Assembly: GCF_029360725.1 (NCBI RefSeq)
Contig: NZ_JARKMY010000015.1
Coordinates: 41,252-105,251, forward strand
Reading direction: 5' to 3'
Length of the DNA: 64,000 bases
From: Chryseolinea sp. H1M3-3
GTDB taxonomy: Bacteria > Bacteroidota > Bacteroidia > Cytophagales > Cyclobacteriaceae
Shown: piece by piece, positions 1-7,995 of the stretch
Numbering within the stretch: the first letter of the stretch is position 1
How the letters are laid out: each line of letters opens with the position of its first letter
Translations under genes and position numbers: made by a program
Notes under the pieces: model-generated
Told to the model about the DNA's origin: nothing
The model's database searches: none
Seen by the model: the letters and a program-made list of their open reading frames with translations, nothing else

Positions 1-629
1 AAACCACCGACAAAATAACCTGTACTTTCGAATTTCGCCTTGATTGCGATTTTACCGTTGCCGTTTATATATCCGAACGTTTTATCGGCAGCGCGATAGG
101 GCGCCAGGTCTTCAGTGAATTCCTTAACATCAATGACGGAACTTTCAACAGGCGACTCTTCACCTTTGGTATTGAGAACAATAAAGTTTTTATTCAATGT
201 TGCAACGGCATGGCCACTGTTAAATCCTGTGACGTGATCGTACTTTGCAGGAATCGCTAGTTTACCTTGACTGTTCAGATAACCCCATTTTTCTCCTTGA
301 CGAATCGGAATCATTCCATCGTTAAAACCTTCCAGGTCAAAACCAAACCGGTCAATTAATTTAAAATCCTTAACTTCTGTTTCCAGTTTTTCGCCCTTTG
401 TGTTGATGAAGTAATACTGGCGGCTTTTTGTATCATAGATTGGTGCCAACCCATCTTTTGAGAATTTATGGCACTTCTCGAATTGTGGCGCGATTACTTG
501 TTCGCCCTTTTCATTAATGTAGCCCCATTTTTTACTGTCGACAGGTTTGACCTGTGTTAAATAAGTTTGCGAAAATGCAGAAGTACAAAAGAACACTAAT
601 GCATAGCCTAATAAAATTCTCTTTTTCAT
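1..629 (-). CDS. WG-repeat exported protein (3' end beyond window)
   Basis: The reading frame opens at an ATG at 627-629 and stays open for 209 codons to the left edge, so the C-terminus is missing. The first 20 or so residues form a Sec signal peptide (MKKRILLGYALVFF then CTSAFSQ), so the protein is exported. The rest is built from WG repeats: KKWGYINEKGEQVIAPQFE near residue 30, EKWGYLNSQGKLAIPAKYD near 115 and KTFGYINGNGKIAIKAKFE near 190. WG-repeat proteins are common in Bacteroidota; the repeats form beta-rich binding modules of unknown ligand. No catalytic motif is visible. It is transcribed away from the microprotein gene at 832. Confidence 0.85.
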   Translation of the reverse strand, partial: MKKRILLGYALVFFCTSAFSQTYLTQVKPVDSKKWGYINEKGEQVIAPQFEKCHKFSKDGLAPIYDTKSRQYYFINTKGEKLETEVKDFKLIDRFGFDLEGFNDGMIPIRQGEKWGYLNSQGKLAIPAKYDHVTGFNSGHAVATLNKNFIVLNTKGEESPVESSVIDVKEFTEDLAPYRAADKTFGYINGNGKIAIKAKFESTGYFVGG

Positions 630-640
630 GTTTATCAAAA

Positions 641-677
641 TGTTGAAGTGTTAAGGTTTGAAGTGTTGATGTTGGTT
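641..677. repeat. Short degenerate GTGTT-type repeat
   Basis: The leader of the WG-repeat gene contains repeated words of the form tgttgaagtgttaaggt and tttgaagtgttgatgttgg. The same word family recurs in the spacer at 7094-7146 and 7232-7268, and in reverse orientation near 42743-42772. No coding potential is seen here. Confidence 0.4.
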
Positions 678-831
678 TAAATATGATTCGGTTGATGGAT
701 AATTTCAGCAGTTTTTTTGATTTGATTTGTTAGAGGTAAGTCCTGAATTCTAATTTATTTTTTGTTTTGGTAAGAACCTTTTGTTCATACGTTGTTTAAG
801 TTGGTGAATAAAAGTTAAAAAAAATCAACGA

Positions 832-951
832 ATGAATAATTTATTAAGAGGGCTGATTGCCGGATACGGCGCAAAAAAATTAGGCGGTGGCTGTTTTGGA
901 ACCATTATCGTCTTTATCATTATTTGGGTTGCACTGGGTCAGTGTCAATAA
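832..951 (+). CDS. 39-residue single-span membrane microprotein (GAKKLGGG type)
   Basis: This short frame starts MNNLLRGLIAGYGAKKLGGG, continues CFGTIIVFIIIWVALG and ends QCQ before TAA at 949-951. It has a basic N-terminus, a Gly-rich Gly-Ala-Lys-Lys-Leu-Gly-Gly-Gly patch around residues 13-20 and one hydrophobic segment at about residues 21-36. It is therefore probably a one-pass inner-membrane protein. I recall similar small proteins with this Gly/Lys patch before one membrane span from other Bacteroidota, but could not check. The function is unknown. It is too short for most gene callers. It sits alone between the WG-repeat gene and a structured downstream stretch that could terminate it. 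Confidence 0.6.
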   Translation: MNNLLRGLIAGYGAKKLGGGCFGTIIVFIIIWVALGQCQ

Positions 952-974
952 TTCTATAATTTATTTCCCGCTCT

Positions 975-1066
975 TTCCGAACATTCAAGACGGTCGGAAG
1001 GATTAATGGCCCAGGTTTGTAAATCATCGTGCAATTTTGCTTGATTCTGGGCCTTTAGCTTTTTTT
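975..1066 (+). terminator. Two stem-loops and a T-run after the microprotein
   Basis: TTCCGA (975-980) pairs with TCGGAA (994-999). GGCCCAG (1008-1014) pairs perfectly with CTGGGCC (1047-1053), which is followed by a T-rich run to 1066. The second loop is long (32 bases) and contains its own small hairpin (gcaa/ttgc). This is either a terminator for the 832-951 gene or a small structured RNA. The rest of 952-1115 shows nothing else. Confidence 0.4.
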
Positions 1067-1115
1067 AATGAATGCTAACGACAATTCAATCCAAGGGTTG
1101 AGGCGTTTTTATAAT

Positions 1116-1491
1116 TTATTGTTCTTTCGCTACAAGGCCAATTCCGTACCAGTGAACATGGTAAGCACGGCCCTGCAGACGCTGTGATTGCCCCGAGCCC
1201 ATCTCCCATCTCTTACAGGCTACTTTTTTATTAACTGCCATATGTAATTTTTTGTGATCATAGTTTAATATGACGTGAAAAAATCCCGCGGCTTCCCAAG
1301 ACAACGCGCGAGCAACCTTTATTGCCTTGACAGGGTCCCTCCTTCCATTTTGAAGTTATGATTAATAATAGCCAAGGTGGCCCAAAACTTACACCGGATT
1401 TCCAAAGCCCATGAATACGTCCGGGAGTCAGTGTAACCAACGATTCAGAATATGGATGGATTTCCTTTATCTTAGTAATAAAAACACGCAA
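1116..1491 (-). pseudogene. Possible frameshifted small ORF, unknown
   Basis: Two overlapping minus-strand frames lie end to end. One starts with ATG at 1491 (MRVFITKIKEIHPYSESL) and reads to about 1340. The other is open from about 1345 down to TAA at 1116-1118 (DPVKAIKVARALSWEAAGFF near its start, GIGLVAKEQ at its end). Both use codons like the neighbouring genes, and the change of frame falls near an AAAATGGAAGGAGGG stretch at about 1335-1350. Together they would make a protein of about 120 residues with no motif I recognise. The start codon overlaps the divergent start of the next gene. Chance open frames remain a good alternative. Confidence 0.28.
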
Positions 1492-2333
1492 TGCTTTTTT
1501 TGAAATTCTTCCTCTTCATTGCACTCACGCTTTCTGCTCACCTCACATTTTCTCAGAAATTTCAGGGCGATAGCTGGGCCGATATCAAAAACTCCGGGTC
1601 AGGTGTAATGACTATCATCTATAGTGAGCAGTTTGGCCTGATCCACAAAGACAAAGATGGCAAAATGAAAGGGGTTTGTGTCGATATCCTCACAGACTTT
1701 ACAAAATATCTCAAAGAGAAGTATGGGAAAACGCTAACCATAAAGTACGCTGCGGAAATTCCCGTATTCTCTGAATTTTTGTTAACAGCACAAAATACCC
1801 CGAGCATTCTCGGGGTAACCAACACTACTATTACTGACGAGAGAAAAAAGACATTGAAGTTTTCACCTCCATATATGTCTAACCGGCAAGTAATGCTCAC
1901 CAGTAATAAAGCACCTTCTATCACAAGCTTAAAGGAACTTCCAACAAAATTTTCCGGGTTTACGGCTCAAGTCATTGCAGGTAGTACGCATGTGCAGTAT
2001 GTTGAAAAAATAAAGACCGATTATATGCCAGCGCTGACAATCGCACAAGAAGTAAGCGGGCCGGCGATCATCAAGAATCTCATGAACAACCCAAAGCTAT
2101 TTACAATCATTGACTTCACTGAATTCGTCGATGTTGTTTACAAGAAACTTCCAATTAAGCGGCAAATGGTAGACGTTGGTGTTGTCGAAGAATTAGGATT
2201 TATCATGTCCAAACAAACCGACTGGGATGTTCCTCTAAAAGAATTCCTAACCCCGGAGTATCGAAGCAGCGTCGGCTATCGAAAAATTATTTCAGAAAAC
2301 CTGGGCGCGACCTTTATGAGCCTCGTTAAATAA
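1491..2333 (+). CDS. Periplasmic solute-binding protein, family 3-like
   Basis: The 280-residue protein starts with a clear Sec signal peptide (about residues 1-21, ending HLTFSQ). The remainder has the layout of family 3 solute-binding proteins (SBP_bac_3, amino-acid type): an N-terminal MTIIYSEQFGLIHKDKDG strand-turn, GVCVDILTDFTKYL, a central TNTTITDERKKTLKFSPPYM signature matching the classic T-x-R-x-x-x-x-x-F-S-x-P-Y motif, and a C-terminal lobe. No permease or ATPase genes lie beside it, so it may be an orphan binding or sensing protein rather than part of a local ABC transporter. The start at 1491 gives the signal peptide directly. The downstream gene is convergent, with only 5 bases between stops. 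Confidence 0.7.
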   Translation: MLFLKFFLFIALTLSAHLTFSQKFQGDSWADIKNSGSGVMTIIYSEQFGLIHKDKDGKMKGVCVDILTDFTKYLKEKYGKTLTIKYAAEIPVFSEFLLTAQNTPSILGVTNTTITDERKKTLKFSPPYMSNRQVMLTSNKAPSITSLKELPTKFSGFTAQVIAGSTHVQYVEKIKTDYMPALTIAQEVSGPAIIKNLMNNPKLFTIIDFTEFVDVVYKKLPIKRQMVDVGVVEELGFIMSKQTDWDVPLKEFLTPEYRSSVGYRKIISENLGATFMSLVK

Positions 2334-2338
2334 GGTCG

Positions 2339-2845
2339 TTAATCTGCTTTAATCAAAACGCGTTTCCATGTTTTGTTATCTCCGATGATTAACGTATCGC
2401 CCTTTAAAATAAACGGCCGCTGCTGATCTGTACCCACAAACCAAGGCATCGTGCCACCTTTTACTTCATGGGTCACAACCGAGTTCTTAAAGTCAACGGC
2501 ATAGGTGCCAAAATATCCAAAAGAATATTTCCATAGAAATTCGTCCAATGTGATGGGTCTAGTTTTTGACTCTTCTTCCGTAATCACCATTGGTGTCTCG
2601 GATGACATGTTGATATTGAAAATCTTGCTTTTGGTATAGGTAACAAATCCTTTGGGATAATTACCAAAAGGATATATCCAATTACCCAAAGAGTCTTTGT
2701 TGGCAAACTCAATAAGTTGCCAGGTGCCAATTAATGGATTTCCGTTATTCTTATTAACTTTTTTCCGGGAACTGTTTTGGCCGTATGTAAAACAGGAACT
2801 GAGTATTAAAGCAAAGGCAAAAAGAGAATGTAATAGGAACTGCAT
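2339..2845 (-). CDS. Lipocalin-like exported (lipo)protein
   Basis: The 168-residue protein has a signal peptide with a possible lipobox (LILSSC, Cys at about 18). A lipocalin-like body follows: the GTWQLIEFANKD motif at about residue 40 matches the conserved Gly-x-Trp of lipocalin-like domains, followed by alternating strands and a C-terminal KGDTLIIGDNKTWKRVLIKA strand pair. Bacterial proteins of this type bind small hydrophobic molecules or have unknown roles; the ligand cannot be read from the sequence. It has its own short upstream gap and converges with the solute-binding protein gene. Confidence 0.6.
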   Translation of the reverse strand: MQFLLHSLFAFALILSSCFTYGQNSSRKKVNKNNGNPLIGTWQLIEFANKDSLGNWIYPFGNYPKGFVTYTKSKIFNINMSSETPMVITEEESKTRPITLDEFLWKYSFGYFGTYAVDFKNSVVTHEVKGGTMPWFVGTDQQRPFILKGDTLIIGDNKTWKRVLIKAD

Positions 2846-2910
2846 GATATAGTAAAGTCTTTTCTAAATGTCGCACAACAGATGCTGGAAACAAATATCG
2901 CTGATAAAAC

Positions 2911-3288
2911 CTACTTGTGAATTGCCTCAATAGAAAACTGTCCTTTATCGAAATCGGTTATTTCAATCCTGTAGATCAGTAAACCTTCTTCATAGCGGTC
3001 TTCGCCAAAGAAGTCAATAGGTTGGAAGGTGAACACTTTAGATCTTATAGTAAAACTAATATTGGCGTAGGAATATGCGAAATCGTATTCCGCATCCGGA
3101 GAAATATGCCACGGCTCAAGTTTGGAATAGATATGAATACCCCCTGATGTATTTACGGATATATTTTCAAGTGTATGAGATGTCGCATTTTGTATTCGCA
3201 CTTTTAGTACGCCTGGCTCAACACTGGGATCACCATTGTCGCAGGCATGCAGTATGATCAGCAACGGAATAATGGCTAACTTTTTCAT
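2911..3288 (-). CDS. Small lipoprotein of unknown function
   Basis: The 125-residue product begins MKKLAIIPLLIILHACDN, a lipoprotein signal with lipobox LHAC (Cys at residue 16) followed by Asp. The mature part looks all-beta: VLKVRIQNATSHTLENISVN, then a stretch with a PWHISPDAEYDFAY motif, and a final ITDFDKGQFSIEAI strand. No family is recognised. The layout suggests one small Ig-like or lipocalin-like beta domain anchored in a membrane, but that is only inference. It stands in the same direction as the lipocalin-like gene, with a 65-base gap. Confidence 0.65.
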   Translation of the reverse strand: MKKLAIIPLLIILHACDNGDPSVEPGVLKVRIQNATSHTLENISVNTSGGIHIYSKLEPWHISPDAEYDFAYSYANISFTIRSKVFTFQPIDFFGEDRYEEGLLIYRIEITDFDKGQFSIEAIHK

Positions 3289-3438
3289 GAGTGTTCTTGA
3301 TTTTTATGCATTAGACACCAACCATTGTTATCTGGTTGGACCTTATCCTAAAACACAACAAAAAAAGTTTGTCGATTCAGCAAATTCAGATAATTCCTTT
3401 GCTGATGCCTGCATCTAAAGTATTGATGCGTCCCAGGA

Positions 3439-4206
3439 TTACAGTCTTTGTATTGTCAATCCACCATCGGCAGTAATTATCTGCCCCGTTGCATAAGGAA
3501 TTTCGCCAAGAGCAAGTGTGGCCACAATCTTTCCTATGTCAGCAGGTGTACCCCAACGTTTCTGCAGGGTTAATCCTTCTTGAATGAGTTTATCATATTT
3601 CTCCTTAACACCACTCGTCATATCGGTTTCTATAATCCCAGGTCTTACTTCGTAAACCGGAATATCCACCGCTGCTAACCGGGTTGCAAACAATTTTGTC
3701 ATCATGCTCAGCGCTGCTTTTGACATGCAATATTCTGCTCTGTTTATCGACGCGACTTCCGCAGACATTGATGTAATGGTAATGATACAGGGACGTGATT
3801 CTTTCGGTTTGTTTGTTTGCGTTAGCATGTGTTGTGCTACCTGCTGCGTAAGAAAAAAAGTGCCTTTCAAATTAATATCCATTAAACGATCATAACTTTC
3901 TTCGTCGAGGTCAAGAATATCTTTTCTGGTTTTTGGTGCGACGCCTGCATTATTCACTAAAAGGTCGATAGTTTTAAAATGAAACAATGCTTTTTCAATC
4001 ATGGCCTTGTGATCATTTAAGTCGCCAATGTTTCCCTGGCAATAAATGACTTCGGCATACTGTCGTAAATGATTCAGTTGATCCTGAACTTCCTCTTCCT
4101 CCCGAACGCCATTAATAGCAAGGTTATACCCATGCTTCCCCAGCGCTTCTGCAATTCCCAGGCCGATGCCTCTGCTACCTCCGGTAATTAATGCGGACTT
4201 GCTCAT
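3439..4206 (-). CDS. SDR-family oxidoreductase (FabG-like)
   Basis: This 255-residue protein has the full classical short-chain dehydrogenase pattern: TGGSRGIGLGIAEAL for cofactor binding at residues 8-22, LVNNAG at about 84, a catalytic Ser in ITITSMSAEV at about 145, and YCMSK (Tyr and Lys of the triad) at about 158-162. It ends near ATGQIITADGGL, the usual FabG-type C-terminal motif. It would reduce or oxidise a keto/hydroxy group using NAD(P)H in the cytoplasm. Only 1 base separates its start from the upstream oxidoreductase stop, so the two are co-transcribed. The context of sugar-acid genes suggests a sugar or sugar-acid substrate rather than fatty-acid synthesis, but this is inference. 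Confidence 0.9.
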   Translation of the reverse strand: MSKSALITGGSRGIGLGIAEALGKHGYNLAINGVREEEEVQDQLNHLRQYAEVIYCQGNIGDLNDHKAMIEKALFHFKTIDLLVNNAGVAPKTRKDILDLDEESYDRLMDINLKGTFFLTQQVAQHMLTQTNKPKESRPCIITITSMSAEVASINRAEYCMSKAALSMMTKLFATRLAAVDIPVYEVRPGIIETDMTSGVKEKYDKLIQEGLTLQKRWGTPADIGKIVATLALGEIPYATGQIITADGGLTIQRL

Positions 4207-4207
4207 A

Positions 4208-5653
4208 TTATTCTTTTTTGATCTCCTTCAATCGAATGGCTTCCGGCAACGCTTTATAAAAAGGATCCAAGGGAAAACATCCTGAAATCATACCATTCCT
4301 GGGTGCCGTAGTGCAATCAGAAAACGTACGACAGACCTTGTCTCGTTTAAGATGTTGGTTAGCTAAGATATCTTCAGGCAACTCTGGATATGAAAGAACC
4401 ATTCTTCCCAGTCCAATAAAATCGGCCATATTATTATTCAATACATGTTGTCCTACATGCGGAAGCCATTCTTGCAGATAAGAATAGGCAGAGCCCACAA
4501 TTGCGAGTCCGGGAAAATCTTTCTTTATCTGTGCCGTTACCTGCAACTGCCTGGCTACACCTGCGAGTGGATCCTCAGGGGGTTGGTACCCATCGGACGG
4601 CGGAAAAAGCGCAGGTCTTTGTATATGGGGATTATAGTACGGACTGCCTGCCGTAATACAAACCAGTTCAATATTCAGCGACTCCAACAACTTTAAAAAC
4701 TTATACGTCTCGGTTAGATCTTGACCAGTACCGGTGACACTACCGCCAAAGGCATAGGGATAATCGCCCTGAAAAGTAGCAGGAATACCTACATACTCCT
4801 CATTTGGAACAAATGGTATCCAGTCGAATGCACTAAAACGAACACCAATTTCTAAGCCTGGCGCTTCTGACCGGATACCCGCAACTATAGACGTGAGAAA
4901 CCTTGTACGGTTTTCAAAACTTCCGCCATACTTGCCTTCTCGCGTCCGGGCACTTAAAAATTCATGACCGAGATATCCATGACAATGTTTGAGATCCACG
5001 AAATGATAGCCGGCTTTTTTTGTAAGCACAGCAGCTTTTACAAAGTCTTCGACAAGCCTGTCGATGTCATCGTCTGTCATGTGTGGATAATCGTCAGGCA
5101 AGCCGAATTTCTTATTTAGTATCGGGTGGTGATATAAAATCTGCGGTTCCATTTTTTTCTGGTCATTAGGCTTGCAAAACCGACCGCTGTGGGTCAACTG
5201 CAATCCAATGACGAGGTCGTCTGTTTTTCCAAATTTCTCCTGATGCTGTGTAATTAAATCATCGTACAACCTCTTGTATTCATCCAATCTTGAAGCATCC
5301 ATCAAAAGCTGATTAGGATTTGCTCTGCCATTGTGCCTCACTGCAACAGCTTCACAACCCCACAATAATTTTGCACCACTGATCGCAAAATTTTTCCAGC
5401 GACGCTTAGTATACTCCGAAGGTCTTCCATCGGTGGTGCCATCCCACCCTTCCATAGGTAAAATGCAAAAACGGTTGCCAATATTTCGTCCAGACTTCAA
5501 AAGAAAAGAGTTCTTATAAGGTGTTTGATCTGGCGGAAGCAATGTTTCGTCGAATGATAAGTTTACATCGATGCTTTTAAGATACTCACGAAAATCCGGA
5601 GCTGTTTTAAGCTGGGCAATGCGTTTGAATTTCGGTTTGTGTTTAGTGCTCAT
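4208..5653 (-). CDS. Old Yellow Enzyme-family NADH:flavin oxidoreductase
   Basis: I chose the ATG at 5651-5653 ([14 protein letters not shown]); a start 14 codons upstream is possible but adds an unlikely hydrophobic tail. The 481-residue protein is an FMN-dependent TIM barrel of the Old Yellow Enzyme/2,4-dienoyl-CoA-reductase type. It has [11 protein letters not shown] at the start of the barrel, [27 protein letters not shown] and [11 protein letters not shown], the usual signature string, and [12 protein letters not shown] near the end. It lacks the Cys-rich Fe-S and second FAD domains of dienoyl-CoA reductases, although [14 protein letters not shown] near the C-terminus recalls the Cys region that follows the barrel. 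It reduces activated C=C bonds or acts on keto-sugars; the substrate is unknown. It is co-transcribed with the SDR gene. Confidence 0.85.
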   Translation of the reverse strand: MSTKHKPKFKRIAQLKTAPDFREYLKSIDVNLSFDETLLPPDQTPYKNSFLLKSGRNIGNRFCILPMEGWDGTTDGRPSEYTKRRWKNFAISGAKLLWGCEAVAVRHNGRANPNQLLMDASRLDEYKRLYDDLITQHQEKFGKTDDLVIGLQLTHSGRFCKPNDQKKMEPQILYHHPILNKKFGLPDDYPHMTDDDIDRLVEDFVKAAVLTKKAGYHFVDLKHCHGYLGHEFLSARTREGKYGGSFENRTRFLTSIVAGIRSEAPGLEIGVRFSAFDWIPFVPNEEYVGIPATFQGDYPYAFGGSVTGTGQDLTETYKFLKLLESLNIELVCITAGSPYYNPHIQRPALFPPSDGYQPPEDPLAGVARQLQVTAQIKKDFPGLAIVGSAYSYLQEWLPHVGQHVLNNNMADFIGLGRMVLSYPELPEDILANQHLKRDKVCRTFSDCTTAPRNGMISGCFPLDPFYKALPEAIRLKEIKKE

Positions 5654-5719
5654 CTGGAAAAGGTACCATACCAAGGTACACACTGTCTTAAACATGCGTG
5701 TACCCGGTACGTAAAATGT

Positions 5720-7087
5720 TTATTTATAAAAAACGTAGTACAATTCATTCTTAATTTGACGTGACAGGTATAGCATTAGTTCACGCGCGTGGTAATCGCC
5801 CCACATACTCGATTCATTGCACGGAACTTTATAACCTTTGGGAATATTATCCCAGCCATTGGGTCGATGATAAACGGAATGCAAAATCAATCCTTCATGA
5901 TCCTTTGAATGCGATAAATACTGATCTGATAGCAAGGCTTTTGCAACTGTTAATCCTGCTTGTGTATATTGTGATGCTGCGCTTTCGTCCTTTGCCTTCA
6001 AATAATTACCAAGACGCAATAAGCCTTGTGCAGCGATGGCAGCCGCAGAACTGTCGACGGGTTCATAATCATTGTAAGGATTGGATGCCCTAGTTAAGTA
6101 ATCACCTAACCTTAATAGCCCTGGAGCACCTGTATCCCAGTATGGTATCCCGTCGGTCGCAGATTGTTCAATAAAGTAGTCGGCCGTTGCCCGGGCTGCC
6201 TTCAATAATTTTTTCATCAGGTCATTTTTGTCAATCACCAACTTGAACGCCTCAGCTTCCATTCCTTCGAAGTATTCTAACGATTCTGCGAACCCACAAA
6301 TCGCCCAGGCCAGTCCGCGGGTCCATGTTGTAAATCCGCTATACCCTTGCTGCGAATTAGGACACCTATAGTTTCCATCGTTGACGTTAAAAATACACTC
6401 GTGCGCTGTGCGGCCGCGAACGTCGTATGCATCTCTTCCTTCGCCGTAAAATACTGAATAGGTACTGGTAGCCAATAAGTGCTGAACTGCCCTTTCAAGC
6501 AAATTTATCTTTTTATCGTTTTCCCCCTGCAACACATGTCCTAACGCATGGCTTGCAAGCAGTATCCGACAAGAACGTACAGTATCCACAAATAAAGATT
6601 GTGGTCCATTGAATGAATAGATAAATCCACCGTCCTTAATGGAAGTCCAACGCATGGCCTGGACGGCACCACTCACTTTCAAGGCGAGCTCATAAAAATT
6701 TCTTTCGTGCTCGTCGTGATCGATCTTGCCTTCCTTCATTAACCTCAGCAGATTTCCATACGTACTAATGTTGTTGAATCCATGATCATGCACACCTTCG
6801 TGTGTGAGATGCGGAGCCATTCGTTTTACCGTGTTTTTCCGTCCGATCTCCAAGAATTGTTTGTCGCCTGTAGCATCAAATTGAAGAAGTGAAGATCCAT
6901 ATTGAAATCCCTGAGTCCATTCAGTCCAGCCCCGTGTTGAATATTTTCCATCGACTGTAAATACTGGTGCACCTCGGTTCGCATCAAAATTTCTTTCAAT
7001 CGCCAATATCTTCTCCCCGGATAATTCCCAAAACCGGCTGATGGTGGATGAGAGCTGACTAAGTTTTAATTGTGAATCAATCTTCAT
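5720..7087 (-). CDS. Glycoside hydrolase family 88-like unsaturated glucuronyl hydrolase
   Basis: The 455-residue protein has the (alpha/alpha)6-barrel features of GH88: HEGVHDHGFNNISTYGNLL at about residue 95, where the Asp in HDHGF corresponds to a conserved acidic residue; SLFVDTVRSCRILLASHA at about 165, where Asp of VDT matches the catalytic Asp region; and YRCPNSQQGYSGFTTWTRGL then AWAICGFAESL at about 245. GH88 enzymes hydrate the unsaturated uronic acid left by polysaccharide lyases, releasing keto-uronates. There is no signal peptide, so it is probably cytoplasmic. Its place beside sugar-acid dehydratase and dehydrogenase genes fits uronate breakdown. The spacer before it is 323 bases, so it may have its own promoter. 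Confidence 0.8.
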   Translation of the reverse strand: MKIDSQLKLSQLSSTISRFWELSGEKILAIERNFDANRGAPVFTVDGKYSTRGWTEWTQGFQYGSSLLQFDATGDKQFLEIGRKNTVKRMAPHLTHEGVHDHGFNNISTYGNLLRLMKEGKIDHDEHERNFYELALKVSGAVQAMRWTSIKDGGFIYSFNGPQSLFVDTVRSCRILLASHALGHVLQGENDKKINLLERAVQHLLATSTYSVFYGEGRDAYDVRGRTAHECIFNVNDGNYRCPNSQQGYSGFTTWTRGLAWAICGFAESLEYFEGMEAEAFKLVIDKNDLMKKLLKAARATADYFIEQSATDGIPYWDTGAPGLLRLGDYLTRASNPYNDYEPVDSSAAAIAAQGLLRLGNYLKAKDESAASQYTQAGLTVAKALLSDQYLSHSKDHEGLILHSVYHRPNGWDNIPKGYKVPCNESSMWGDYHARELMLYLSRQIKNELYYVFYK

Positions 7088-7410
7088 CGATAGAAGTTAA
7101 GTGTTTAGGTAGTTAAGTGTTTAGGTGTTTAGGTGTTTAGGTGTTTCTGCCCCCTTTCAGGTTCACTCAAGTTTTAAACGTGGCAAGATAATATAATGAT
7201 GAATAGAGGCAAACCTGGGCTGTCGGACGAAGGAGTGTTGGGGTGTTGAGGTTCGAAGTGTTGGAGTTCGGCTCGATCCCAAGGTTACCAACGATAAGAC
7301 TGTTGAAGCGGCGAGGGTAACGGGTTTAGTAGGGTACGTAAGATTTTATCTGCGCAGCTGAGGTCTGCTAGTCTTAAATCTTAGTGGGCTGCGGTTTACA
7401 AAAAAATGTT
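7088..7410. other. Intergenic stretch with short repeats, no gene seen
   Basis: This 323-base gap between the GH88 gene and the GMC small-subunit gene holds two repeat patches (7094-7146 and 7232-7268) of the GTGTT word family. I find no ORF with coding character on either strand, no strong hairpin and no convincing promoter. It probably holds the end of the GMC operon and the leader of the GH88 gene. Confidence 0.5.
7094..7146. repeat. Tandem octamer repeat (gtgtttag)
   Basis: Directly upstream of the GH88 start codon the 8-base word gtgtttag is repeated about five times, three times without interruption and otherwise with small insertions (agttaa). A looser patch of the same family (gtgttggggtgttgagg) lies at 7232-7268. 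Tandem octamers of this sort can change length by slippage and could alter expression of the gene that follows. Confidence 0.6.
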
Positions 7411-7986
7411 TTAGCTCCACGCTTTTTGACCTGGTTTCAAAGGAACACAGGCTTCATAATGCCCTGGAACTGCCACGTGGTTTAATGCTTTTGTGGCGCC
7501 GATTTCGGACGTAAAATATCCGAGCAGGGTGAGTTGCTTCATCATTGAATAATAGTGATTTTCAGGATCGTCGGTCTTTTTACTGTCTTTATACTTTGAA
7601 GCTTCAGCATCTACGGTCAGCAGCAATTCATGTTTTTCTTCCGGCTTCAGTTTTACAAAGCTCTTGTCATATTTTGATTCGCTCGCTTTGTCCAGCGTAG
7701 CAATACCATCCATGAAAATTTTCTGGTCTGCTGGACTATAACAATCCTTCAGCATAATATCCATGAACTCACCAACTTTAGCCTCTTTAGCTCCTGGTGA
7801 CGAAGGTGTTGTTGGCAGGATGGTTTCACCTACTTCGTTCATAAAAGAAATTTGATCATTCGTAAGCAAGCCTGTGGATGATGGCCCTTCAGGTTTACTA
7901 CTGCACCCAGTGAGAAATGCCTGTGCCCCAATGACCGTACCGCCAACTAAAAAACCAACAGCCGATATAGCTTCTCTTCTGTTCAT
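7411..7986 (-). CDS. Gluconate 2-dehydrogenase subunit 3-like protein (small subunit of GMC dehydrogenase)
   Basis: The 191-residue protein starts MNRREAISAVGFLVGGTVIG, a twin-arginine-like signal, and continues to a lipobox-like FLTGCSS (Cys at about 28). The mature part fits the gluconate 2-dehydrogenase subunit 3 family: FMNEVGETILPTTPSSPGAK, then a helical body, and LTLLGYFTSEIGATKAL near the C-terminus, the usual family signature. These small subunits fold with a GMC large subunit that has no signal of its own and carry it across the membrane by the Tat route. The partner gene lies 9 bases upstream. A separate electron acceptor (cytochrome c) is not in this window. Confidence 0.85.
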   Translation of the reverse strand: MNRREAISAVGFLVGGTVIGAQAFLTGCSSKPEGPSSTGLLTNDQISFMNEVGETILPTTPSSPGAKEAKVGEFMDIMLKDCYSPADQKIFMDGIATLDKASESKYDKSFVKLKPEEKHELLLTVDAEASKYKDSKKTDDPENHYYSMMKQLTLLGYFTSEIGATKALNHVAVPGHYEACVPLKPGQKAWS

Positions 7987-7995
7987 ATCTTTTGC

